DNA from: Chordibacter forsetii
GTDB taxonomy: Bacteria; Verrucomicrobiota; Verrucomicrobiia; Opitutales; Seribacteraceae
Reading direction: 5' to 3'
NCBI RefSeq assembly: GCF_964187505.1
Contig: NZ_CAXLML010000075.1
Coordinates: 1 to 36,812 of the forward strand
DNA: 36,812 bases
Part shown: in pieces, positions 24,422-32,649 of the stretch
Layout: each line of letters begins with the position of its first letter
How positions within the stretch are numbered: position 1 is the stretch's first letter
The notes under the pieces: generated by a model
Database searches by the model: none
What the model was told of the DNA's origin: nothing
What the model saw: only the letters and a program-made list of their open reading frames with translations
Made by a program: the position numbers and the translations under genes

Positions 24422-25018
24422 ATGCTCCGTTTCCCGGGCCTCTTCGGACTGGCCTTGCTCCTTGCTTGGTCTGCTGGTTGCTCCCGCACTGCGGTTCCAA
24501 AAAGTGAATTATCGAGATCAGCCCCTGTGGGTGATCTCAGCGGAATGATTTTGGATCGGGGAATTGAACAAAACCTCGTTTCCCCGGTAGGACAACCTGT
24601 AGCGGGTTTATTGGGTACTCCCGACCTCCTCCAACCTCGTAATCCAGAACACGAACTATTTTCCGACCCGGGAAATTCCATTCGTCCATTCGAAGCAGTC
24701 TATTTTGACTTCGATCAATTTAACCTTTCTCCAGAAGAGCGTGGAAAAGTAATCGAATTGGCAGGATTTCTGGCGGAAAACCGGGATGCTCGTCTGCTCA
24801 TCGAAGGGTATTGCGACTGGAAAGGTACTCCTGCATACAACAAATCACTGGGCGAGCGACGGGCAAACACGATTATGCAGTACCTTGTTGAGTTAGGTGC
24901 CGACCCTCGCCGGATTGATACCCTTTCCATCGGGGATGAAGCTGCGATTCCACAAGCTTTGGAAAACCAAACTCGCTTAGACAGACGGGCGGAATTTGTA
25001 ATCTACAAAGGAAACTAA
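24422..25018 (+). CDS. Pal/OmpA-family peptidoglycan-binding lipoprotein, second of a tandem pair
   Basis: The 198-residue paralogue of the preceding gene has the same plan: lipobox SAGC (Cys20), a linker with the motif SPVGQPVAGL like the SPVGATITGL of its neighbour, then an OmpA domain with FDFDQFNLSPEERGK and EGYCDWKGTPAYNKSLGERRAN. The two OmpA domains are far more similar than the linkers, as expected for an old tandem duplication. The spacing of 3 bp to the first gene implies one transcript. Role as outer-membrane anchor is inferred from family. Confidence 0.92.
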   Translation: MLRFPGLFGLALLLAWSAGCSRTAVPKSELSRSAPVGDLSGMILDRGIEQNLVSPVGQPVAGLLGTPDLLQPRNPEHELFSDPGNSIRPFEAVYFDFDQFNLSPEERGKVIELAGFLAENRDARLLIEGYCDWKGTPAYNKSLGERRANTIMQYLVELGADPRRIDTLSIGDEAAIPQALENQTRLDRRAEFVIYKGN

Positions 25019-25063
25019 TCCGCATCTCAAGCATTGCGGGTCGCCTGAAGGGTTCTGAGAAAC

Positions 25064-26443
25064 TCAGGTCTTTGCCAAGCCCAGGAAAAATTCCTCAAAA
25101 GCAGAGATCGCCTTGTTCATAATTTCGAGGTTAAAACTTTCATCAGGGGCGTGCAAATTATCCTCATTGGTAAATAAACCAAGCATCAAGGAATCAAGCC
25201 CCGCGACCTCTTTTAAATCCCGAATAATGGGAATACTCCCACCCTCCCGCAAGTAAAGGGGACGCGATCCGAAAGCTTTCTCAATACAGGCCTCCGCGAG
25301 AGGAAATGCTTTTTTGAGAAGAGGTTTGGCGTGCTCATCGGCTCCGGGTTTGCCAGGGGGCATAATCGCATAGGGATCTCCCCCACCCTTCGCTTCGACT
25401 TCTACACGAACCGCAGGGGGAAAGGCAGCCTGTAATGCAGCCTCGACTTTCTGGGCAATATCCTCAGCTGATTGATCCGGTACCAGTCGGCAGGTAATCT
25501 TGGCAAATGCTTCAGCTGGAATCACTGTTTTAGAGCCCTCTCCCTGGTAACCTCCTCCCAGGCCATTAAATTCGAGAGTCGGGCAAAATCGGATTGCTTC
25601 CAAAGGCGAATAGCCCGGTGGCGGGTAAAAGTCGGGAGCACCCAAAAACTCAGCATAAGCCGCCTCGGTGATGGGCAATTTACTCAGTTCTTCACGCTCC
25701 CAATCCTTGGGAACCTGAACCGCATCGTAAAAGCCTGGCACAGTTACCCTGCCCTTATCGTCGTGCAGGGACGCACAGGCACGCGCCAAGGCCTGCAAGG
25801 GATTAAGTAAGGCTCCGCCATGCACGCCTGAATGTAAGTCCTGCCTGGGCCCATAAACCCTGACCTCCAAAGCAACCAGGCCACGCAAACCGGTGGTCAC
25901 AGCCAATTGCTGGGGCCCCGGACTGCCCGTATCTGAAACCAGCAGAAAATCTCCCTGTAACCTGTCTTTTCCATCCTCAAGAAATTTTCGAAAACTCGGG
26001 CTGCCAATTTCTTCCTCTCCTTCGATTAGGTAAGTAATACGGAGGGGAAGATCTGGGTTCTTTTTAAGAGCCCTGGCAAGAGCAGCCATATGGACGATTT
26101 GTGGCCCTTTATTGTCGGCTGCCCCCCGACCGTATAAACGCCCGTCTCTTTCTACGGCCTCGAAAGGTTTGGAAGTCCATAAATCAAGAGGATCGGGAGG
26201 TTGAACATCGTAATGTCCATAGATAACAATACCGGGCCAGGAAGGATCTCCCCGTGTTCCCACGATTACAGGATGAATGGGGGTATCGACCAGTTCCACA
26301 GCAAACCCCAGTTCACGAAGCATGGAACAGGCACAATCCCGGGCCCCGGTAACTCCCTCAGAAAAGGAAGAGTCTGCCGAGACGCTGGGATGAGCGACAT
26401 AACGCCGCAAGGCCTCGACCGGATTTTCGAGTAACAGACTCAT
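25064..26443 (-). CDS. M20-family metallopeptidase (dipeptidase)
   Basis: The 459-residue enzyme belongs to the carnosinase/CNDP-like M20 dipeptidases. Zinc-site residues are His and Asp in IYGHYDVQPPDP, Asp in GRGAADNKG, Glu-Glu in EGEEEIGSPSF, Asp in LLVSDTGSPG and a late His in DNLHAPDE. The dimerisation domain lies between, with RQDLHSGVHGG and FNGLGGGYQGEGSKTVIP. No signal peptide is seen, so it is cytoplasmic. The start is the ATG at 26441-26443, which overlaps the M48 gene stop by four bases; the open frame extends 54 residues upstream but lies inside the M48 gene. Confidence 0.94.
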   Translation of the reverse strand: MSLLLENPVEALRRYVAHPSVSADSSFSEGVTGARDCACSMLRELGFAVELVDTPIHPVIVGTRGDPSWPGIVIYGHYDVQPPDPLDLWTSKPFEAVERDGRLYGRGAADNKGPQIVHMAALARALKKNPDLPLRITYLIEGEEEIGSPSFRKFLEDGKDRLQGDFLLVSDTGSPGPQQLAVTTGLRGLVALEVRVYGPRQDLHSGVHGGALLNPLQALARACASLHDDKGRVTVPGFYDAVQVPKDWEREELSKLPITEAAYAEFLGAPDFYPPPGYSPLEAIRFCPTLEFNGLGGGYQGEGSKTVIPAEAFAKITCRLVPDQSAEDIAQKVEAALQAAFPPAVRVEVEAKGGGDPYAIMPPGKPGADEHAKPLLKKAFPLAEACIEKAFGSRPLYLREGGSIPIIRDLKEVAGLDSLMLGLFTNEDNLHAPDESFNLEIMNKAISAFEEFFLGLAKT

Positions 26444-27240
26444 CCTTTGCTTCGCTCTCCCCGCGCTTGTTTTGCCTGCCGGTAAAGACCAAGTGCATGG
26501 TCCATTTTCTCCTCTAAAAATTGAATACGGTTGCCCGGGTTTGGATGGGTGGACAGAAATTGAGGCATCCGTTTTCCTTTGTTCTTTGCTTCCATTTTTC
26601 GCCAAAAACTAATTGCACCTCTTGGATCGTAACCAGCCATAGCAGAATAATACAAGCCTCGATGATCAGCCTCCATTTCGTTTTCCCGGCTAAAGGGCAA
26701 GGCTACCCCAACAGTGGACCCAACTCCGTAAGCTGCCCGACCAAGCATCCGATCGGTCGAGCTTTGGTTGCGCAGGGCAACATCAAGAATGACACCCCCC
26801 ACCCCAAGTCCGATCGCCTGGCTCATTCGCTTGTTGCTGTGTCGCAATGCAACATGAGCAATCTCATGGCCCATGACCGCAGCAATCTCATCCTCATTAC
26901 CCGCAGCCAGATCAATCAAACCGCTATTCACCCCCACTTTTCCACCGGGCATAGCAAAAGCATTGGCATCGCCCTTTTGAAAAACCACAAACTCCCAGTC
27001 CGTACCGGGCAAATCGACCTGGGCAACGCCGGCAATCCGTTCACCAATTTCCTGAATCATTTGTTGGTGGGATTTGTTGGAGGAGACCGTTTCCTTCTTC
27101 TTCATTTTAACAAACTCTTTTTTGGAACGGTTGGCTAGGTATTCATCGGAAAGCATAGCTTGCCCACAACCGATAAGTAAAAAAGTGTAGGCAAACAGAC
27201 CTAGCACGGTCCATTGAAAAGCTTGGGGAAAAAACCTCAT
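26440..27240 (-). CDS. M48-family zinc metallopeptidase, predicted lipoprotein (BepA/LoiP-like)
   Basis: The 266-residue protein has a hydrophobic N-terminus with lipobox LLIGC (Cys25). The M48 domain has HEIAH at 125-129 with the following HVALRH, and the third zinc ligand Glu190 in ENEMEADHRGLYY. The nearby FAMPGGKVGVNSGLI and LSTHPNPGNRIQFL are classic for periplasmic M48 proteases such as BepA and LoiP, although it has no TPR tail. A role in outer-membrane protein quality control is inferred. It overlaps the M20 gene and follows purH by 45 bp on the same strand. Confidence 0.93.
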   Translation of the reverse strand: MRFFPQAFQWTVLGLFAYTFLLIGCGQAMLSDEYLANRSKKEFVKMKKKETVSSNKSHQQMIQEIGERIAGVAQVDLPGTDWEFVVFQKGDANAFAMPGGKVGVNSGLIDLAAGNEDEIAAVMGHEIAHVALRHSNKRMSQAIGLGVGGVILDVALRNQSSTDRMLGRAAYGVGSTVGVALPFSRENEMEADHRGLYYSAMAGYDPRGAISFWRKMEAKNKGKRMPQFLSTHPNPGNRIQFLEEKMDHALGLYRQAKQARGERSKG

Positions 27241-27285
27241 TAACTGATTATTTTTAACGCAGTTCAGGATAGAGACAAGAACCGA

Positions 27286-28839
27286 TCAATGCTTAAAATG
27301 GCGATTTTTGGTAAAGACCATGGCCAGGTTACGCTCATTGGCAGCGGCAATCACTTCCTCATCACGCACACTTCCGCCCGGTTGAATAGCGGCAGTTGCC
27401 CCCGCCTCGGCCGCGGCAATCAAGCCATCAGCAAAAGGGAAAAAAGCATCCGACGCCACCGAGGATCCAGTAAGGGAGAGTTCAGCCTCGCCCGCCTTCC
27501 AAACCGCGATGCGAGAGCTATCCACCCGGGACATCTGCCCGGCGCCAACTCCCAGGGTACACTCATCCCCGGAATAAACGATCGCATTACTTTTGACATG
27601 CCTGACCACCCGCCAGCCAAAAAGCATCGAGCGCCATTCCTCCTCGCTGGGTTGACGCTTGGTCACCACTTCAAACGCCTTGGGGTTAATTTTTTTCTGA
27701 TCCCTATCCTGAGCGAGATACCCTCCGGGTACGGAGCGTATTTCCTGTAAAGTCTCGGCTCCAAAACCCGCTTTGGATATGAGGAGTCGTAAATTTTTCT
27801 TTTTGGCAAAAACCTCGCGGGCTTCCTCGGTAAACCCAGGGGCAATAATAACTTCACAAAAGATCTCCCCTATCTTTTGGGCCAAACCCAGGTCTAAAGT
27901 ATTATTGACCACAATAATTCCTCCAAACGGGGCTTGACGATCGGTGGCGTAGGCCCGCCCCCAGGCAGTTTCCAAATCATCTGCAGTGGCAACTCCACAG
28001 GGATTAGTGTGTTTGAGTATGGCCACGGTTGGACGTTCAAATTCTCCGATTAAATAGGCGGCAGCAGAGACATCCAATATGTTGTTATAGGACAGTTCCT
28101 TTCCTTGTAACTGTTCGAAATGATCGAGGAATTGTCCGTAGAGGGCGGCTTGTTGATGAGGATTTTCTCCGTAGCGCAAATTCATCCCCTTGGAAGACTG
28201 GATTTCGAGGCTTTTAGGAAAGCCGGAGATGGCATCCAAATCAGGAATCTCATCATCCTGCTTGTTTAAATATTCACTGATCGCCCGGTCGTAGGTAAAA
28301 GTTCGGGCAAAGACCTTCTGAGCAAGTTGGCGACGCAAATCCCCTGCTTCTGCTGGTGGACTTCCCAGAGAGTTTAAAACTTGTTGATAATCTGCCGGGT
28401 CGCAGACTACGGTTACATCCCGATGATTCTTGGCCGCACTGCGCAACATCGAAGGCCCACCAATATCGATCTGCTCGATCGCCTCGGCAAAGCTAACCCC
28501 CGCCCGGGCAACGGTCTCTTCAAACGGATAAAGGTTGACCACCACCAGATCGATCATGCCAATTCCATGCTCCTGGGCGGCAGCCTGGTGCTTGGGGTCA
28601 TCGCGTAAGCAAAGCAAGCCCCCATGAACTTTTGGGTGGAGAGTCTTTACCCGACCATCCATCATTTCGGGAAAGCCGGTATGGTCGCTAACATCGGTAA
28701 CTGGCACCCCTTCCTCCCTTAACAAACGGGCTGTTCCCCCAGTGGACAGCAGGGTGAAATCATGGTGATCGACCAAGGCCCGGGCAAAGGAAACAATCCC
28801 GGTCTTATCGCTTACCGAAAGCAGTGCAAATTTGGACAT
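27286..28839 (-). CDS. purH: Bifunctional AICAR transformylase / IMP cyclohydrolase PurH
   Basis: PurH catalyses the last two steps of de novo purine synthesis. The N-terminal cyclohydrolase (MGS-like) half has ALLSVSDKTGIVSFARAL, LLSTGGTARLLRE and DHTGFPEMMDGRVKTLHPKVHGGLL. The C-terminal transformylase half has LRYGENPHQQAALY, LKHTNPCGVAT, FGGIIVVNN, VKSNAIVY and SDAFFPFADGL. The start is the ATG at 28837-28839, giving 517 residues. The 130-bp gap to apaG should hold a divergent promoter. Confidence 0.97.
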   Translation of the reverse strand: MSKFALLSVSDKTGIVSFARALVDHHDFTLLSTGGTARLLREEGVPVTDVSDHTGFPEMMDGRVKTLHPKVHGGLLCLRDDPKHQAAAQEHGIGMIDLVVVNLYPFEETVARAGVSFAEAIEQIDIGGPSMLRSAAKNHRDVTVVCDPADYQQVLNSLGSPPAEAGDLRRQLAQKVFARTFTYDRAISEYLNKQDDEIPDLDAISGFPKSLEIQSSKGMNLRYGENPHQQAALYGQFLDHFEQLQGKELSYNNILDVSAAAYLIGEFERPTVAILKHTNPCGVATADDLETAWGRAYATDRQAPFGGIIVVNNTLDLGLAQKIGEIFCEVIIAPGFTEEAREVFAKKKNLRLLISKAGFGAETLQEIRSVPGGYLAQDRDQKKINPKAFEVVTKRQPSEEEWRSMLFGWRVVRHVKSNAIVYSGDECTLGVGAGQMSRVDSSRIAVWKAGEAELSLTGSSVASDAFFPFADGLIAAAEAGATAAIQPGGSVRDEEVIAAANERNLAMVFTKNRHFKH

Positions 28840-28969
28840 CAAAAACTTACTGCAAGTCAATGGGTTTCGGGCAAGGATTTTCCACCAATTGTGGACAACT
28901 CGTTGAACTCGGTGAAAAAGAATTGGTCAAACATGCGCGCCCTGCTATGGTTGTTTTCCTTAATCAACC

Positions 28970-29380
28970 GTGCAAGAAGACAGCAAAGAACTGAACGGTC
29001 TCCAAGCCAAGCTCGACAAACTCGTCCATCACAAGGAAAAGTCTGCCGTTCAGGGAACTCATCTGCATGCCTTCATATATTTCGTGACCATTCGCAACCT
29101 GACTGAGTCCACCATTACCCTGCTGGGCAGAAAATGGATTCTCGTCAATGAGGATGGCACCACCACCGTGGTCGAGGGGGATAAGATTGTGGGAGAATGC
29201 CCCGTGCTTGAACCCGGCGGTTCTTTTTCCTACAACAGCTACCATGTAACCCATCTATCGGCAGAGGCCCGTGGGTCATTTCACGGGGTCGACGAGCAGG
29301 GAAATAAAGTACATGTCCGCATGGATTCATTTCGTTTGGAAGTCCCTATTGATTCATCTATTCCTCCCTCTACTTCGTGA
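28970..29380 (+). CDS. apaG: ApaG domain protein
   Basis: The 136-residue protein is an immunoglobulin-like ApaG fold (TIRNLTESTITLLGRKWIL, then EGDKIVGECPVLEPGGSFSYNSYHVT and GSFHGVD). ApaG's biochemical role is unsettled; in E. coli it is linked to Ap4A and metal sensitivity. The only usable start is the GTG at 28970, since TAA lies in frame 9 bp upstream and no ATG follows early; no clear ribosome-binding site is seen. The stop overlaps the next gene's GTG start (GTGA). Confidence 0.85.
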   Translation: MQEDSKELNGLQAKLDKLVHHKEKSAVQGTHLHAFIYFVTIRNLTESTITLLGRKWILVNEDGTTTVVEGDKIVGECPVLEPGGSFSYNSYHVTHLSAEARGSFHGVDEQGNKVHVRMDSFRLEVPIDSSIPPSTS

Positions 29381-30729
29381 AATTTACCGACCTTAATCCC
29401 CACGGTGGAATCGGGGCAAATTGTACCTATTGCCAGATCGGGCCCTTTCGTTTTGCCCTCGACTCTGGGCTGCACCCCAAGCATGCGGGTAACGATTCCG
29501 TCCCCCGGCACGACCAGATCGATCCAGACGGCCTCGACTTTATCCTCCTGACTCATTGCCACCTCGATCACCTGGGTAGCCTGCCCCTGCTTTCACGCAA
29601 AAATCCGCGGGCACCCGTTTTTCTTAGCTACCCAAGTTCCATCCTGGCCCGTCGCATGCTTTCCAACTCTCTCGCGGTGATGAAACGTCAGCGCAGTGAA
29701 CTCAACCTACCCGAACTTCCTCTTTACGGACGTGCCGACCTTCTTGCCCTTTACGACCGTATGGAAATTATCCCCATTGAAGAACCTGTGGTGTTCGAGA
29801 AAAATGGGCAGGCCATTGAAATCACTGCCTACCATGCCGGGCATGTTGCCGGGGCCGTATCCTTCGAGCTCACCCACCAAGGAAAGAGCGTCTTTTTTAC
29901 CGGGGATTTATTATTCAATGATCTGCGCACCCTCGACGGAGCTCAACTACCCCGCCACCCCGTCGACCTTCTGGTCATGGAAACCACGCGGGGTGGTGCC
30001 GAACGTCCGCCTGGTCAGCAAAGAGAAGGAGAAATTACTCGTCTGCTCGAAGATATTCGCAAAGCCCTCTCCCGTGGAGGATCCGTACTCATTCCCGTTT
30101 TTGCCCTGGGAAGGATGCAGGAAATGTTGGTCGTCCTTGACGAAGCGAGAAAAAACAAGGTCCTTCCCCCCACCCCGGTGTTTTGTTCTGGCCTGGGAAT
30201 GGACCTGGTCAATCACATCCATCAAATTTCCCAGAATTTCAACCGGGTACATTTTAAACGCAAAGTTTTGCGCAGCCTTGGGGCCCAACCTCTTCCCCGC
30301 CGTTTACAACCCGGCGAACCCCTACCCATGAGAGGAATCTACCTCGTAAGCAGTGGAATGCTGGTAGAAAACACCCCCTCCTACATGCTTGCCTCCTCCA
30401 TGCTCGGTGACGATCGCAACGGGCTCTTTTTTGTGGGCTATTGCGATCCTTCCACTCCCGGTGGACAATTGCTCGAAACCGAGCACGGGGAAGATTTCTT
30501 GTTCGATGCCATCGATATTCGCCAGAAAGTCCGTGCATCTGTACACCGGTACGACCTGAGTGGTCATGCCGACCGTGACGAACTCCTTGCCTATGCCGAG
30601 GCGGTTAGCCCGCGAAAGATAATTCTCCATCATGGAGACCCCGATGCCCGTGCCTGGTTTTTACAAAAATTTAAAGAGCGTAACCTTCCTGCACTCGACC
30701 CCGAACCTTTAATTGAATATGATGTCTAA
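29377..30729 (+). CDS. Metallo-beta-lactamase fold, beta-CASP-type RNA-processing hydrolase
   Basis: The 450-residue protein has the HxHxDH motif THCHLDHLG (His60, His62, Asp64, His65), later metal ligands in AYHAGHVAGAVSF and FFTGDLLF, and the beta-CASP region with RGGSVLIPVFALGRMQEML, SGMLVENTPSYM, LSGHADRDELLAYAEAVSPRKIILHHGD. This layout is that of CPSF73/YSH1-like or RNase J-like RNA nucleases. Length fits the shorter bacterial YSH1-type members. It starts at GTG in the apaG stop overlap, and its end overlaps the start of rph, so an RNA-metabolism role is consistent. Confidence 0.9.
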   Translation: MKFTDLNPHGGIGANCTYCQIGPFRFALDSGLHPKHAGNDSVPRHDQIDPDGLDFILLTHCHLDHLGSLPLLSRKNPRAPVFLSYPSSILARRMLSNSLAVMKRQRSELNLPELPLYGRADLLALYDRMEIIPIEEPVVFEKNGQAIEITAYHAGHVAGAVSFELTHQGKSVFFTGDLLFNDLRTLDGAQLPRHPVDLLVMETTRGGAERPPGQQREGEITRLLEDIRKALSRGGSVLIPVFALGRMQEMLVVLDEARKNKVLPPTPVFCSGLGMDLVNHIHQISQNFNRVHFKRKVLRSLGAQPLPRRLQPGEPLPMRGIYLVSSGMLVENTPSYMLASSMLGDDRNGLFFVGYCDPSTPGGQLLETEHGEDFLFDAIDIRQKVRASVHRYDLSGHADRDELLAYAEAVSPRKIILHHGDPDARAWFLQKFKERNLPALDPEPLIEYDV

Positions 30730-31495
30730 CATGAACGAACCTACCGACCTAGCCTCCCAACTTGATCAAATTTTTGAACGCCCCTCCGGACGGGCTCTCG
30801 ATGAAATGCGTGCCGTTACTTTTGAGACCGGTATTGCCCCCCATGCCAACGGCTCCGTGCTTTGTTCCTTTGGCAATACCCGGGTCATTTGCTCGGCTAT
30901 GATCGAAGACCGGGTGCCTGGATGGATGCGTCAGCAAAAGATTCAGGGAGGTTGGCTTACTGCCGAGTACAGCATGCTTCCGTACGCCACCCTTACCCGC
31001 AAAGACCGTCCAATCAGCCGGGGCCGCCAGGATGGAAGAAACATCGAAATCCAACGATTAATCGGACGTTCCCTCCGGGCCGTGCTGGACCTAAAAAAAC
31101 TTACCGACAAGACCCTGTGGATCGATTGCGATGTTATTCAGGCAGACGGAGGCACGCGTACTGCCTCGATCACCGGAGCCTGGTTAGCCACTCGCATCGC
31201 AGTCAATGGATTGCTTGAATCTGGAAAGTTGAAGGAAGACCCAATCCGGGACTATCTCGCTGCAATCAGTGTGGGTGTATACCAGGAAAAATGTGCCCTC
31301 GATCTGGACTATCCCGAGGACCGCGATGCTTCCGTAGATGCCAATGTCGTCATGACTGGGTCTGGTGAATTCGTAGAGGTTCAATCCTCCGGCGAAGAAG
31401 CCACCTACACCCGGGAACAATTGGACGAGCTCCTTGGTCTCGCAGAAAAGGGAATTGGTGAATTAATCGAGGCCCAAAAAGCTAAACTAAATTAG
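30719..31495 (+). CDS. rph: Ribonuclease PH
   Basis: RNase PH trims the 3' ends of tRNA precursors with phosphate. Family motifs are RALDEMRAVTFETG, AHANGSVLCSFGNTRVICSA, GGWLTAEYSMLPYAT, RGRQDGRNIEIQRLIGRSLRA, WIDCDVIQADGGTRTASITGA and DLDYPEDRDASVDANVVMTG. Starts are ambiguous: ATG codons lie at 30719, 30722 and 30731, all overlapping or next to the upstream stop at 30727-30729. I use 30719. The close coupling to the beta-CASP hydrolase suggests a shared operon for RNA processing. Confidence 0.95.
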   Translation: MMSNMNEPTDLASQLDQIFERPSGRALDEMRAVTFETGIAPHANGSVLCSFGNTRVICSAMIEDRVPGWMRQQKIQGGWLTAEYSMLPYATLTRKDRPISRGRQDGRNIEIQRLIGRSLRAVLDLKKLTDKTLWIDCDVIQADGGTRTASITGAWLATRIAVNGLLESGKLKEDPIRDYLAAISVGVYQEKCALDLDYPEDRDASVDANVVMTGSGEFVEVQSSGEEATYTREQLDELLGLAEKGIGELIEAQKAKLN

Positions 31496-31564
31496 AAAAA
31501 TTGCTCTTTTTAGAGTTTGGCAGTTGAATTGGATAAGCTCCATCTAACTTTTTGCGACCGACCA

Positions 31565-31587
31565 CTTCTCGCTACCTTCCCGAGAAG
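31565..31587. other. Inverted repeat between convergent genes
   Basis: CTTCTCG (31565-31571) and CGAGAAG (31581-31587) form a perfect 7-bp stem with a 9-base loop between the rph stop and the end of the next, convergent gene. On the plus strand it is followed by an A-run instead of a T-run, so it is not a standard intrinsic terminator for rph. It may still slow or protect transcripts from either direction. Confidence 0.3.
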
Positions 31588-31604
31588 GAAAAAAAAGATT
31601 AAGG

Positions 31605-32582
31605 CTAAGACGAATTACCTGCCAATTCATTGCCCTGCTTTCGGGGTTTACTCGATTGGCTAAATAATTGAGGAATCCAACAATCGAGCTCCTCCTCTGC
31701 CAACCAACTGTAAGCCTTGCGCAAAGCATAGAGCGTAGCCAGGGGAAGGAGAATGGCCAGAAGGATGATTTTTTCGATCATTAGTACAAATAGAGCGGTC
31801 AAGCTTTCCATAATTTCGGAAAAATGATCGCGGAAATAAACCAGAGCATTCTTGAGTGCCCTTGTTCTTTTCTCCATCCACTCCGCATAGTGGGAAACCT
31901 TGTTTCCAATATCCCTCAAGAAATCAGGTAATAGAGAAAGGTGGGGGGCCGTGCTGGCTGTCTTTCCCTCAAGAACCGGGCTATCAGTCTCAAACTCCGC
32001 CCATGCCAACTCTCTCATCTCTGCCAACTGCCCTGCCTGCTCCTCGATGCGTGGATCAAAATATTGATGATTAAGCTGGGAACCGAGAAAGCACAACACC
32101 GGGGTGGATACACGAAGGAGTAAAAGCAGAAGGGCCAAACGTCCGCTCAAACGGGCAAACCTTGCTCCTTTGCCAACCAGTAAACATCCCAAAAAAACAC
32201 ACAGGGCCAGGTAGAAGGGAAATACCCCGTACTGATTAATGATTCCCAGCACAATCCGCTGGACACCCAACAGAGCCATCGAATGGACGCAAGCCTCCGA
32301 CAAGCGTTCCACCGCATCATTTATGGGATCAAGAATCTGCCCGGCTTCATACTCAATCCCCACACCCCAAGGGCTAATACTGATGCTCGATTCCTGCAGT
32401 GAGGATACACCGCCGTTAATTACCCGGCAGGTCGCATAAGTCGAGGCAGAGAGTACAATACTTTCGTTCAAATAGCTCTTAGCATAGGTCTGGTTGGCCG
32501 GAGCGATCCAAAAATAATCAAGCAGGGCAATCACGGCGAGCAACCCGATCACCCACCCCATTCTTGCTCTCAACAAACCCAT
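31605..32582 (-). CDS. Multi-pass membrane protein of unknown function
   Basis: The 325-residue protein has about four hydrophobic segments: near 8-25 (WVIGLLAVIALLDYFWI), about 120-135 (FPFYLALCVFLGCLLVG), about 145-165 (LALLLLLLRVSTPVLCFLG) and about 275-292 (IILLAILLPLATLYAL). Between the first two is an extracytoplasmic loop of about 90 residues (LSASTYATCRVINGGVSSLQ and a helix with SEACVHSMALLGVQR). The regions between helices are amphipathic and charged. I do not recognise a named domain. It is on the same strand as the esterase and sulfatase genes but 67 bp downstream of them, so linkage is unclear. Confidence 0.7.
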   Translation of the reverse strand: MGLLRARMGWVIGLLAVIALLDYFWIAPANQTYAKSYLNESIVLSASTYATCRVINGGVSSLQESSISISPWGVGIEYEAGQILDPINDAVERLSEACVHSMALLGVQRIVLGIINQYGVFPFYLALCVFLGCLLVGKGARFARLSGRLALLLLLLRVSTPVLCFLGSQLNHQYFDPRIEEQAGQLAEMRELAWAEFETDSPVLEGKTASTAPHLSLLPDFLRDIGNKVSHYAEWMEKRTRALKNALVYFRDHFSEIMESLTALFVLMIEKIILLAILLPLATLYALRKAYSWLAEEELDCWIPQLFSQSSKPRKQGNELAGNSS

Positions 32583-32649
32583 GATAGGTTATTGAAGGGT
32601 GGAAAATTCAAATTGGCAACCCCAGTCCTTTTTCTGATCTTCAAAGTTT

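Noticed and set aside
24208..24847. Direct repeats between the two Pal-like genes as a mobile or CRISPR-like repeat
   Set aside because: The similarity is confined to the conserved OmpA loop coding sequence and is explained by gene duplication.
26444..26605. N-terminal extension of the M20 peptidase frame
   Set aside because: It lies inside the M48 gene in another frame and encodes no family sequence; the ATG at 26441-26443 with a four-base overlap is the usual operon arrangement.
31496..31604. Intrinsic terminator for rph
   Set aside because: A 7-bp stem exists at 31565-31587 but it is followed by A residues on the rph strand, not T residues.
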